From assembly GCA_017882555.1 (NCBI GenBank), contig JADGPH010000202.1:1-12979 (forward strand): a stretch of DNA of 12,979 bases. The letters run 5' to 3'. Below, one piece after another: positions 1 through 7,484 of this stretch. Position 1 is the first letter of the stretch, and every line of letters begins with the position of its first letter. The notes beneath the pieces are model-generated. The model worked only from the letters and a program-made list of their open reading frames with translations, was not told the origin of the DNA and searched no databases. The translations under genes were made by a program, and so were the position numbers. This DNA comes from Thermoleophilia bacterium (GTDB lineage Bacteria > Actinomycetota > Thermoleophilia > Miltoncostaeales > Miltoncostaeaceae).

Positions 1-651
1 CGTGCGATCACCAATGCACCGTGGGGCCACGACTTTCCTCCGCCGGTGCCCTGCCCCGAGCCGGTTGTCCTCTATGTGGGCGGGCTCGCCGCGGTCCGTG
101 GGCTTGAGGTGATGCGACGGGCGGCACAACTGCTGACGACACCTGGCGCTCGCGTCGTCCTCGCCGGCCCTGGTGACCCCGGTGAGCTTCCGAAGGGTGT
201 GACCTACCTCGGTGTCGTCGACCATTCCGCGGTGCCCGATCTTCTGGCGCACGCTGCAGTTGCATGGATTCCCCTGCAAATGCACGAGAACTACGCGCGT
301 GCGGTGCCGACCAAGCTCGTTGAGGCGATGGCCGCAGGCCGACCGGTGGTCGCGAGCGACTTCGGTCGGATGGCAGCGATCGTGCGTCAGAGCGGGTGTG
401 GCATCCTGGTGGCGCCGGGTGACCCCGCGGCGCATGCCGCCGCGATCGATCGCCTGTTTGGCGACACTCGGCTCGCCGTCGAGTTGGGTGCGGCGGGCCG
501 GCGGGCCTTCGACGCGGGCCTCTCGTTCGAGATTCAGGCGGACCGCCTGACGAGCCTGTACGCCCAGGTCCTCGACGGCGCCGCGCCCCCGGCACACGGA
601 CGGGTTCGCGGGATGCCTGGCCGATACCCACAAGCAAACGAAAATGGGTAG
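1..651 (+). CDS. Glycosyltransferase, GT4-like, C-terminal part (5' end outside window)
   Basis: The reading frame is open from base 1, so only the last 216 residues are present and the start lies to the left of the window. What remains is the C-terminal nucleotide-sugar-binding Rossmann half of a GT-B enzyme. It begins with a VVLYVGGLAAVRGLE strand-loop, followed by RVVLAGPGD, then VPTKLVEAMAAGRPVVASDFG (around residues 102-122 of the visible part), which is the donor-binding signature of GT4 enzymes. The glutamate in KLVEAM would be the conserved donor-contacting residue. Enzymes of this family transfer a sugar from a nucleotide-sugar to a growing glycan at the cytoplasmic membrane face. 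The next gene, 12 bp downstream, encodes a Wzz-like protein, which points to exopolysaccharide or capsule assembly. The sugar donor and acceptor cannot be told from the sequence. Confidence 0.85.
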   Translation, partial: RAITNAPWGHDFPPPVPCPEPVVLYVGGLAAVRGLEVMRRAAQLLTTPGARVVLAGPGDPGELPKGVTYLGVVDHSAVPDLLAHAAVAWIPLQMHENYARAVPTKLVEAMAAGRPVVASDFGRMAAIVRQSGCGILVAPGDPAAHAAAIDRLFGDTRLAVELGAAGRRAFDAGLSFEIQADRLTSLYAQVLDGAAPPAHGRVRGMPGRYPQANENG

Positions 652-663
652 CATCGCTCCGAC

Positions 664-1494
664 GTGGATCGGGAAATCACCATTCGCGACTACCTGAACG
701 TCGCGTGGAGCGGGCGCTGGCTCATCCTCGTGACGACGGTGCTCGGCATCATCGTCGGCATCCTGGTCTCGGTCGCACGTCCAAGCGCGTATACGGCTTC
801 GGCACGTGTCTACCTCGGTCAGCCCACGAGCATCAACGGCGTGCCGATCCAGACGCCGTTCACCAGCTCGCAGACCGCGACCGGTGCCCTGGACCTAACT
901 GCGCTCGCCGATGATGTCGCCCAGAAGATGGGCGTTGCGCGCTCCGTGATTCGCGGGCACGTCCACGTCTCGTCCCCACCGGGACTGAGCACCGCAAACC
1001 CCGCGCCCCCAGTGCTCATCGTCAGCGGATCAAACCCGCGACCGGCCATGGCCGTCGTCATCACAAACCAGTTGGCAAATGCCGTCGTTACGCAGACCGG
1101 CGCGCAATACATGCTCGCCGAGAATGTTCTGACGGCCCAGGCCACGCAGGCCCAATCGCAGGTGCGAAGCCTGAACGCTCGGGTCGATGCGCTCCAGACC
1201 CGCATGGCGGGTGCTGCGGCGTCAAACGCCGGCGATGCGGTCGCGCTTGCTACCGACACCCAGCTACTCAACACTGCCCAGACCGTTGTCGCGAACGCGC
1301 AGCTCGCGCTCGCCAAGACCCGGGAAGCCGAGAGCCCCCGCGTGCTCTCGCAGGCATACAGCGCAACCTCGTCGAATACAGCCCCGAAGCGCCTGCAATC
1401 CATCGCACTTGCAGGCCTTGTCGGGTTCCTACTCGGTCTCATTGCAACATTCGTCTGGCGCGGGAGTCCGGCGGCCCGCGCGTCTGATGCCTGA
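664..1494 (+). CDS. Wzz-like polysaccharide chain-length determinant / co-polymerase
   Basis: This 276-residue protein has the two-helix layout of polysaccharide co-polymerases. The N-terminus (ITIRDYLNVAWSGRWLI) leads into a first membrane helix at about residues 18-38. A long Ala/Gln-rich extracytoplasmic region follows, probably coiled coil around 150-235, and then a second membrane helix at about 246-265. The APKR just before the second helix resembles the proline motif of Wzz proteins. There is no C-terminal tyrosine-kinase domain, so it resembles a Wzz or CapA-type modulator rather than a BY-kinase fusion. Such proteins set the chain length of surface polysaccharide made by Wzy-type polymerases. 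The start is GTG at 664, chosen because the N-terminal motif begins there; no strong Shine-Dalgarno sequence precedes it. It is probably co-transcribed with the glycosyltransferase. Confidence 0.8.
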   Translation: MDREITIRDYLNVAWSGRWLILVTTVLGIIVGILVSVARPSAYTASARVYLGQPTSINGVPIQTPFTSSQTATGALDLTALADDVAQKMGVARSVIRGHVHVSSPPGLSTANPAPPVLIVSGSNPRPAMAVVITNQLANAVVTQTGAQYMLAENVLTAQATQAQSQVRSLNARVDALQTRMAGAAASNAGDAVALATDTQLLNTAQTVVANAQLALAKTREAESPRVLSQAYSATSSNTAPKRLQSIALAGLVGFLLGLIATFVWRGSPAARASDA

Positions 1495-1612
1495 GGTTCG
1501 TCGGAGCTGATTGTGGGCACCAGCCCGGGCATCTCATCCGCGAGAGCGCCCTGGTTGTGGCCGTGCCAGGCCATTCTGACACCACTTCAACCGTAACCAG
1601 AGTCCGGACTCC
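1495..1612 (+). other. Spacer between wzz-like and beta-propeller genes
   Basis: This 118-bp gap is the longest within the left-hand plus-strand gene group. I see no convincing -35/-10 pair and no stem followed by a T run. Its one notable element is a palindrome directly before the downstream start codon, listed separately. A promoter for the propeller-flippase-ABC set could lie here but cannot be demonstrated. Confidence 0.4.
1600..1611. repeat. Perfect 12-bp palindrome (GAGTCCGGACTC) just before a start codon
   Basis: GAGTCCGGACTC reads the same on both strands and ends one base before the ATG at 1613. It occupies the place where a Shine-Dalgarno sequence would be expected, and no other good one is present. 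It could be an operator half-pair, a small RNA hairpin, or chance in GC-rich DNA. Confidence 0.5.
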
Positions 1613-2893
1613 ATGGCAAGATCTCGAGGCACGCCTACGCGCACCAAAGTCCTCTTGGCCGTTAGTGGCGTGGTCGTCATCGCGCTCGCAGTCGGCGCCT
1701 GGGGGGTCGTCGCAGGTTGGTACGACCAAGGCGCGGTACGAGGCACCACCAAGGGCTTTGTCCCCGTCGCGGCCCCACAGGCGAACGCGAGCGCCCCATC
1801 GTGGCCAACGTTTGGCAATACACCGGAGTCAACGCGGTCGAACACAGCGCTCAACGTGTCACAACCCTATATCGAGCGATGGAACGTCGACACGGGCTCA
1901 CTGGTCGAGCTTCCTCCGGTCATCGGTGGCGGACGCGTGGTCGCAGGGACCAATCACGGCATCGCCATCGCAATTGACCTGCAAACTGGCAAGGTTGACT
2001 GGCGTGTCCAACTAGGTGGGGCGGTTGCGGCATCGCCGGCGCTCACAGGCCTGCCAGACACTGCGAGCGCCGGACAGCCACGCTACGACCTGTTTGCGAC
2101 GATCAACGGTTATTTGATCGCCCTCGACCCCGCGACCGGGGGCAAGCTGTGGCAGCTCTCCCTGGGGTCCTCGATAGAAACGTCGCCCCTTGTGATTGGC
2201 GACGGCGTGTTCATCGGCACGCGTGCGGGCCAGGTCGTGCGCGTCTCGTTGACCACCCATCGGCCGACGTGGACGGTTACGGTCGGCGGCTCGGTCAAGG
2301 GCGCCATGGCGCGCTCTGGGTCCAACGTCGTCGTCGGCGATTACGCCGGACATGTCAGCGCCTTCAGCCAGGCCACGGGGCGGGTGGCGTGGCGAACGAC
2401 AAGCCCTGGCAAGACCTTCGCCGGACCGGGGCGCTTCTACGCGGGGGCCGCTGTCGCCTATGGACGCGTCTTCATCGGCAATGTCAATGGCCGCGTACTG
2501 GGACTCGATGCCGCCACCGGCGCCATCAACTGGGTCCAGGTCTTTGGCAACTACGTCTACTCCAGCGCTGCGGTGGCCGACCGCATGGTCTTTGTCGGGT
2601 CATACGACGGCAACCTCTATGCGCTGAGCGCGGTCACGGGCGACATTGTGTGGCACCGCCACGTCGGCCAAAGGATCTCCGGATCACCATCGGTGCTCGG
2701 CAACCTCGTCTGGGTCTCGACACTCGGCATCCCGACCAGCGCGGGACACGGGTACGCGTTCAACGTGTACACGGGCAAGCCTGAGGTCTTCCGGGCAGTC
2801 GGCCGTTACGCGGCGGCGGTCGGAGTTGACGGAACCATCGTCGCGACCGGCGTGAACACGCTCGCAGCACTCACGCCGAATCCCAACAAATGA
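1613..2893 (+). CDS. Membrane-anchored PQQ-type beta-propeller protein (BamB-like fold)
   Basis: The 426-residue product starts with a basic stretch (ARSRGTPTRTK) and one hydrophobic segment at about 12-36. No signal-peptidase cleavage site is evident, so it is probably a type II anchor with the rest outside the membrane. After a short linker come repeated blades of the form A-x-D-x-x-T-G-x-x-x-W. The closing tryptophans fall near residues 90, 130, 180, 220, 260, 307 and 347, with a final repeat (NVYTGKPEVF) near 384-393. This gives about eight blades, the size of BamB or quinoprotein-dehydrogenase propellers. No dehydrogenase catalytic residues could be assigned, so a scaffold or binding role is more likely than an enzyme. 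Its stop overlaps the flippase start (ATGA, 2890-2893), suggesting the two work together in glycan export. That role is inferred from context only. Confidence 0.8.
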   Translation: MARSRGTPTRTKVLLAVSGVVVIALAVGAWGVVAGWYDQGAVRGTTKGFVPVAAPQANASAPSWPTFGNTPESTRSNTALNVSQPYIERWNVDTGSLVELPPVIGGGRVVAGTNHGIAIAIDLQTGKVDWRVQLGGAVAASPALTGLPDTASAGQPRYDLFATINGYLIALDPATGGKLWQLSLGSSIETSPLVIGDGVFIGTRAGQVVRVSLTTHRPTWTVTVGGSVKGAMARSGSNVVVGDYAGHVSAFSQATGRVAWRTTSPGKTFAGPGRFYAGAAVAYGRVFIGNVNGRVLGLDAATGAINWVQVFGNYVYSSAAVADRMVFVGSYDGNLYALSAVTGDIVWHRHVGQRISGSPSVLGNLVWVSTLGIPTSAGHGYAFNVYTGKPEVFRAVGRYAAAVGVDGTIVATGVNTLAALTPNPNK

Positions 2894-4452
2894 CAACCGC
2901 ACGCCTCGCCCGAGCGGCGACGGCAGTAGCACTGTTTGGCATGGTCTCGCGTCTGCTCGGCCTCGGACGCGAGATCGTCATGGCAGGGTCGTATGGCGCA
3001 ACTGCGGCCACCGACAGCTTCGTCAACGCGCTGTTGCTCGTGAATCTGGTGGCCGCGGTCGTGCTGTATGCGGTTGTCACCGTCGTCATCCCGGTGTTCT
3101 CCACCGAGCGCGAACGTGTCAATGAACGGTCCGCATGGCGCCTGGTATGGGCGCTCTCGGCGTGGGTCTCCATAGCCCTCATCGCCATGACCGCGTTCAT
3201 TGCGATCTTCCCCGACCTTCCCACGGCACTCTTTCATCTGGACCCCGTGCGCGCGGCAATCACAGCGCATCTGGTGCAGATCATGGCGCCGGCCCTCTTG
3301 CTCCAGGGTATTGCCGCCTTGCTCACCGCACTGCTGCAGATTTACGACAAGTTTGCCGTTCCTGCCGCAGTCGGAATTGCCTTCAACCTCGGAATCATCG
3401 TGGGAATCGTCGTCGGGCGCGGCAGCATCGGCATCGATGCTGCGGCATGGGGCGTCACCATCGGCGCACTCCTCCAGGTCGTCCTGCAGCTGCCGCAATT
3501 TCTGCGGCTGCGTCGCGGGGTCTACCTGCGCCCGGTCTTTAGCCATCCCCGACTCACCGCAGTACTGCTCACCGCCGTTCCCGTAGCGTTCGCCTCCGTC
3601 CTGCAGCAGATCAATAGCTTTACCGACAAGCTCTTTGCATCCTCGCTGGCCGCCGGTCGCGTGACGGCGCTGCAGTACGCCAACAGTCTCGGGGCAGCGC
3701 CGCGCGCGGCACTGCTGATCCCGCTGCTGACACCACTGTTCCCGCTTGTTGCGCGGCTCATCGCCGAAGGCCGCGACGAGGAGGCGCTTCGGGGCATCAA
3801 CCGCGTCAGCGGACTCTTGACGCTGACCGCCGTCCCCGCTGGGTTCCTCATCGCCCTCTACGCCACTGAAACCGCCCAGCTGCTCCTGGGCCGTGGGCAG
3901 TGCGGAGCGACGTGCGTCCACGAGACGGCAACGCCCCTGGCCTGGTATGCGCTGACGACCCTCGGGGCATTTCTGACGATCTTCCTCAACCGCGCTCTCG
4001 CCGCGGCCAACCTGCAACGTCAGATCCTGATCGCAACGGTGATCGCGGTCGTGGTCACAATCGCCTTTGACCTGATCCTGCTGCAGCCACTCGCTCAAGG
4101 GGGGATCGCGCTCGCGTCGCTGATCGGCATCTACCTGAATGTCGGGTTGTATCTTTGGTACCTGCGACGCCGTTTTCCCACGTATGACCTCAAAGCCCTC
4201 GCCCGCCAACAAGGTCGGATCACGCTCTGCGGAATGGTGTGTGTGATCGTCGCCGTCGGCACGAATTGGATGCTGCCTACCGACGGGCTGAAATCGCTCA
4301 TGCTGCTGGAACGTCTTACGATCAAGGTGTTCATCGCGCTGCTCGCGTATTGGATCGCAGCACGCTTTCTCGCACGCAATGAGCTGAGCGACGCTGCGCG
4401 GGTCATCAGGGCGCTGTTTCACCGGCAGCGGCCGACGATTCCCGCCGCATGA
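2890..4452 (+). CDS. MurJ/MviN-family (MOP superfamily) lipid-linked glycan flippase
   Basis: This is a 520-residue, very hydrophobic protein with about 14 predicted membrane helices, the usual length for MurJ. The opening VSRLLGLGREIVMAGSYGATAATDSF matches the family, with R21, R27 and D42 aligning to E. coli MurJ R18, R24 and D39. The central INSFTDKLFASSLAAGRVTALQYANSL is the second recognisable family block. Two positions essential in E. coli MurJ are not kept: the LLRR(R52)-x-FAEG loop is replaced by LVNLVAAVVLYAVV, and the YADR arginine (R270) is Ser266 in YANSL. This argues against a housekeeping lipid II flippase and for a relative moving another undecaprenyl-linked glycan, which fits the Wzz and glycosyltransferase neighbours. 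Cys338 and Cys342 sit close together in one loop. The gene overlaps both neighbours by 4 bp. Confidence 0.85.
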   Translation: MTTARLARAATAVALFGMVSRLLGLGREIVMAGSYGATAATDSFVNALLLVNLVAAVVLYAVVTVVIPVFSTERERVNERSAWRLVWALSAWVSIALIAMTAFIAIFPDLPTALFHLDPVRAAITAHLVQIMAPALLLQGIAALLTALLQIYDKFAVPAAVGIAFNLGIIVGIVVGRGSIGIDAAAWGVTIGALLQVVLQLPQFLRLRRGVYLRPVFSHPRLTAVLLTAVPVAFASVLQQINSFTDKLFASSLAAGRVTALQYANSLGAAPRAALLIPLLTPLFPLVARLIAEGRDEEALRGINRVSGLLTLTAVPAGFLIALYATETAQLLLGRGQCGATCVHETATPLAWYALTTLGAFLTIFLNRALAAANLQRQILIATVIAVVVTIAFDLILLQPLAQGGIALASLIGIYLNVGLYLWYLRRRFPTYDLKALARQQGRITLCGMVCVIVAVGTNWMLPTDGLKSLMLLERLTIKVFIALLAYWIAARFLARNELSDAARVIRALFHRQRPTIPAA

Positions 4453-5390
4453 TTACCGAGGGTCCCGCGGCGCACGCCGCGTCGGCGCACAATCTCGTCA
4501 AACGGTATGGCACACGGGTCGCGGTCGACCACATCAGCTTCGAGATCGTGACCGGGAAGTGCTTCGGGCTCCTCGGGCCCAACGGTGCCGGGAAATCGAC
4601 AACCATGCGGATGTTGTGTTGCCTGACCTCGCGTGACGAAGGGCAGCTCGAGGTCTTGGGACGGGACCCCGACCGTGAGCCTCGGGCGCTCAAACAGCGA
4701 CTCGGTGTCGTCGCGCAGGACATCAACTTGGATCTCGAGCTCACCGTGCGGGAAAACCTGCTGATCTACGCGCGGTACTTCGCCCTCTCGCGCGCACGGG
4801 CGCGCGCCCAAGCCGATGAGCTCCTTGAGTTCGTGCGTCTCCAGGAACGCGCGAATGAACCAGTTGGCAGCCTCTCGGGAGGCCTGCAACGACGGTTGCA
4901 GATCGCCCGAGCACTCGTCAACGACCCGGATCTGGTGCTCCTCGACGAGCCGACGACCGGACTCGACCCGCAAGCGCGTCACGCCGTCTGGGAACGCCTT
5001 CGAGAACTGCGCCAGCGCGGCGTGACGATTGTGCTGACGACCCACTACATGGATGAAGCCGAGCAGCTGTGTGATCGCATCGTGATCATGGATGAGGGGC
5101 GCATCATTCGCGACGGTCCGCCGGCAGAGCTTGTCCACAACGATGTCGGTCGCGAAGTGCTTGAACTGCGCATGTCGGCGGATGATCGATTTCGGCTCGG
5201 CCAACTCCATCTTCCCGCCGCCAACATCCAGGTCGATGGCGACCTCGTTCAGCTGTCAGGGGCCGACGCGGAGGCGCTCCACGAGGCCTTGCGGCGGGCC
5301 GGGATCTCCGGTGAGCTGCAAGCGGCGCGGCGCGCGACCCTGGAAGACGTCTTTTTGCGCATCACCGGTCGTCGGCTGCGCGACGACTAA
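4449..5390 (+). CDS. ABC transporter ATP-binding protein, DrrA/NodI-type exporter family
   Basis: This 313-residue ATPase has a complete nucleotide-binding domain: Walker A GPNGAGKST (43-51), Q-loop Gln90, signature LSGGL (142-146), Walker B LVLLDE (162-167, catalytic Glu167), the D-loop GLDP and switch His199 in LTTHYMDEAE. Residues from about 220 onward form the C-terminal extension common in drug, polysaccharide and lipid exporters of the DrrA class, ending in the typical ATLEDVFLRITGRRLR. Such a protein powers a separate two-subunit or homodimeric permease. None is present here: the next gene is tatC on the other strand and the previous one is the flippase, with a 4-bp ATGA overlap (4449-4452). 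The permease must be encoded elsewhere, or the ATPase serves something else. Exporter type is confident; the substrate is unknown. Confidence 0.9.
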   Translation: MITEGPAAHAASAHNLVKRYGTRVAVDHISFEIVTGKCFGLLGPNGAGKSTTMRMLCCLTSRDEGQLEVLGRDPDREPRALKQRLGVVAQDINLDLELTVRENLLIYARYFALSRARARAQADELLEFVRLQERANEPVGSLSGGLQRRLQIARALVNDPDLVLLDEPTTGLDPQARHAVWERLRELRQRGVTIVLTTHYMDEAEQLCDRIVIMDEGRIIRDGPPAELVHNDVGREVLELRMSADDRFRLGQLHLPAANIQVDGDLVQLSGADAEALHEALRRAGISGELQAARRATLEDVFLRITGRRLRDD

Positions 5391-6217
5391 GCCTGGGGCG
5401 CCACCGAGTCGTCGGAGGGATTGGCCTCGATGCCGTCGCCCCACGGGTTACGCCGCCATACGAGGGGGCGCCCGAAGACCGACGCCAACCAGATCCCCAC
5501 GACATATAGCCCCATCATCGGAACCATCACCAGCAGCATGCTGAACGGGTCGCCGCTTGGCAAAAACGCTGCAATTGCTGCAATTCCGACGATAGCGAGT
5601 CGCCACTGCTTGCGATACATGGCCGGGGTGACGAGGCCCAAACGCGCAAAAGTGGCCATCGCGAGCGGCACCTCAAAGGTAAGCCCCGTCGCAAAGAGCA
5701 GCGTCGCCACGAAACCGAAGTAGTCCTGGGCCCGCACCTGGCTGGTGAATTGACTACCGCCGAACCCCAAAAAGAACTTGAGGGCGATGGGGAGCACGAG
5801 GTAATAACCAAAGGCCACTCCCGCCAAGAACAGCAGTGACACCGCGGCAACGATGGCGAGCATCATCCGGCGGCTGTGACGCCCCACCGCAGGGATGACA
5901 AACGCATAAACCTGGTAGAGCAATACCGGGAGCGCAATCAGGATGGCGGTCCACAAGCAGACCTCCATGATCGTGATGAACGGTTCGGTCGGCGAAAGTG
6001 TGACCAAACCGAGGTGGTGTTGCTTGGGAGGAAGCGGCCGAGTGAGCAACCGCAGGATCGCATCACGAAAGATATACGCGGCCGCAAATGCCCCCACCAC
6101 GGCCACCACCGAGACAACAAGGCGACGGCGCAGCTCATCGAGGTGGTCGACGATCGACAACCGTTCATCCGGGGCGACGGTCCGAAACCCCAAGGGCAGG
6201 CGGAAGCGCGAGTTCAT
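5387..6217 (-). CDS. tatC: Sec-independent protein translocase subunit TatC
   Basis: TatC is the membrane receptor of the twin-arginine pathway, which exports folded proteins. The 276-residue protein has the expected six membrane helices and the family landmarks: VDHLDELRRRL near the N-terminus (residues 23-33, matching the HLxELR motif that helps recognise the signal peptide), SPTEPF (75-80) in the first periplasmic part, and LPVLLYQVYAFVIPAVGRHSRR (96-117). The C-terminus is a short polar tail. The ATG at 6217 fits the usual N-terminal length but has only a weak GAG upstream as a ribosome site. No tatA or tatB is present in the window. Its stop codon overlaps that of the convergent ABC gene. 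Confidence 0.95.
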   Translation of the reverse strand: MNSRFRLPLGFRTVAPDERLSIVDHLDELRRRLVVSVVAVVGAFAAAYIFRDAILRLLTRPLPPKQHHLGLVTLSPTEPFITIMEVCLWTAILIALPVLLYQVYAFVIPAVGRHSRRMMLAIVAAVSLLFLAGVAFGYYLVLPIALKFFLGFGGSQFTSQVRAQDYFGFVATLLFATGLTFEVPLAMATFARLGLVTPAMYRKQWRLAIVGIAAIAAFLPSGDPFSMLLVMVPMMGLYVVGIWLASVFGRPLVWRRNPWGDGIEANPSDDSVAPQA

Positions 6218-6448
6218 CTAGCGCTCAATACCTGGGGCGCAGGACGACGATCCCGCAGACCTCGCGGCGCCAACAACGACAAGTTTGGGGTGCAATCGCA
6301 GTTCTCCACAGCGCGGGGACGCGGCCGTCGACCGAACAGACAATAGGGTAGCCCGTGCGCGATCCACAGACCAATATGAAGAACGGCTGGTACTGTCGAA
6401 ACCTGCCAGTGCGGCCTCCCGCCACCCACGACCAACCAACGAGGGCCG
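6218..6448. other. Divergent intergenic region between tatC and chorismate mutase
   Basis: This 231-bp spacer should hold promoters for both flanking genes. On the plus strand, TAGGGT (6344-6349) resembles an actinobacterial -10 hexamer about 100 bp before the mutase start, but no matching -35 is evident. Nothing clear is seen for tatC. The CCACA-ended 9-mer TTCTCCACA (6302-6310) is one mismatch from the DnaA box TTATCCACA. CGATCCACA (6360-6368) is a weaker match, and TGATCCACA (6457-6465) lies just inside the mutase gene. I saw no tRNA, small gene or terminator here. Confidence 0.4.
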
Positions 6449-6736
6449 ATGCCAGCTGATCCACAGTCGGGGTACGTGATCCGCCAGATGCGCGATGCCG
6501 TACTGGATACGGACCTTAAAATGCTGCAGCTCATCAACCAGCGACTCACACAGGTCCGCAGGTTGCGGGAATACAAGGAACAGCAGGGAATTCCCTTCGT
6601 GGACCCCGAGCGCGAGCATTGGATGCATCAGTACCTGCAGGGCGCCAATCGCGGACCGCTCTCGGCCGCCGGGCTCGACCGGATCTATGACGAGCTGCTT
6701 GCGCTGACCAAGCGAGAGACCACCGACGACGCCTAG
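6449..6736 (+). CDS. Chorismate mutase, AroQ type, stand-alone
   Basis: The enzyme converts chorismate to prephenate, the branch point to phenylalanine and tyrosine. The 95-residue all-helical protein keeps the active-site pattern of E. coli P-protein chorismate mutase with a constant offset of four: Arg15, Arg32 (LINQRL), Lys43 (EYKEQQG), Asp52 and Arg55 (DPERE), matching Arg11, Arg28, Lys39, Asp48 and Arg51. The last helix (GLDRIYDELLALTKRE) completes the fold. There is no signal peptide, so it is cytoplasmic, and no prephenate dehydratase or DAHP-synthase domain is fused. The ATG at 6449 follows GAGGG (6441-6445) closely. No other aromatic amino-acid genes are nearby. Its TAG overlaps the stop of the convergent gene within CTAG (6733-6736). 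Confidence 0.88.
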   Translation: MPADPQSGYVIRQMRDAVLDTDLKMLQLINQRLTQVRRLREYKEQQGIPFVDPEREHWMHQYLQGANRGPLSAAGLDRIYDELLALTKRETTDDA

Positions 6737-7215
6737 GGAGCGAAGTCGTCCGGCGTCACGTCGTCGAGGAATTCCTTGAACCGTTCGACGACGTCGTCCG
6801 CCTCATCGACGTCCTCTTCGAACTCGAGCGCACTGTCCTCGATCACCTTGTCCGCCACGAAGATCGGCGCATCGACGCGGACCGCAAGCGCCAGGGCGTC
6901 GGACGGACGGGAGTCGATGTCGACCTCCCCGGTCTCACCGCGCACCGTAATCAGCGCGATAAACGTATTCTCGCGCAGTTCGGTCACCGTCACCCGCGCC
7001 ACCTCGGCGTTGAGCTGACGCACCATGTCCGAGAGCAAGTCGTGTGTCATTGGCCGAGGTGCCTCGACTCCCTGGAGCTTCATCAGGATGGCCGTGGCCT
7101 CGGTGCTGCCAATCCAAATCGGGAGAAACTTGTTGCCTGTCTGGGTCTTGAGCAGCACGATCGGCTGCTTACCGACCATGTCGAAGCTCACTCCGTAAAT
7201 GCTCATCTCTTGCAC
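6733..7215 (-). CDS. DUF151 bifunctional nuclease family protein
   Basis: This 160-residue protein belongs to the DUF151/BFN family, whose plant member has DNase and RNase activity; the role in bacteria is unsettled. Visible landmarks are QPIVLLK (17-23), the LPIWIG block (31-36), RPMTHDLL (54-61) and SRPSDALALAVR (102-113). An acidic linker then leads to VERFKEFLDDVTPDDF, the UVR-like tail typical of actinobacterial members. I chose the GTG at 7215 because GAGG lies 4 bases upstream and because MQEMSIYGVSF then aligns to the first residue of recalled mycobacterial homologues (MGEVRVVGIRV). An ATG at 7206 is the alternative. Extending to 7317 would add an unlike Cys/Arg-rich stretch. It is cytoplasmic and probably a single-gene transcript. 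Confidence 0.88.
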   Translation of the reverse strand: MQEMSIYGVSFDMVGKQPIVLLKTQTGNKFLPIWIGSTEATAILMKLQGVEAPRPMTHDLLSDMVRQLNAEVARVTVTELRENTFIALITVRGETGEVDIDSRPSDALALAVRVDAPIFVADKVIEDSALEFEEDVDEADDVVERFKEFLDDVTPDDFAP

Positions 7216-7351
7216 AGCGCCTCGCTTGCATCGGCAGACCGCAGCGCATGAGCACCGCTTCCTCCATGATAATGGCACGCGGCCCTCACGCGGCTGCGAC
7301 CCGCCCGATGACAACATGACCGGTGGCGTGGTCCTCGGGTCCGGCGATTGC

Positions 7352-7357
7352 TAGGAT
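7352..7357 (+). promoter_or_regulatory. Possible -10 element (TAGGAT) for tRNA-Ile
   Basis: TAGGAT fits the TANNNT pattern of GC-rich actinobacterial sigma-70-type -10 boxes and ends 18 bases before the mature tRNA, a suitable distance for a short leader. No good -35 is seen 16-18 bases upstream. This is a suggestion only. Confidence 0.35.
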
Positions 7358-7375
7358 CGCCAACGCCGCGCGCGT

Positions 7376-7449
<74 letters not shown>

Positions 7450-7484
7450 CTCAGCTGCGGTTCCCCGGTCACCGCGGAGGCCGC

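Noticed and set aside
819..1574. A 251-residue minus-strand frame over the wzz-like gene
   Set aside because: No family motif is visible, and the plus-strand frame has both membrane helices and the Wzz proline motif.
2806..4422. A 538-residue open frame on the minus strand opposite the flippase gene
   Set aside because: It is rich in Gln, Asp, Arg and His with no recognisable domain, while the plus strand encodes a clear 14-helix MurJ-like protein. It is a GC-driven shadow.
6218..6628. Minus-strand open frames of 120-136 residues spanning the tatC upstream region and the chorismate mutase gene
   Set aside because: They run antisense to conserved mutase active-site codons and show no known motif.
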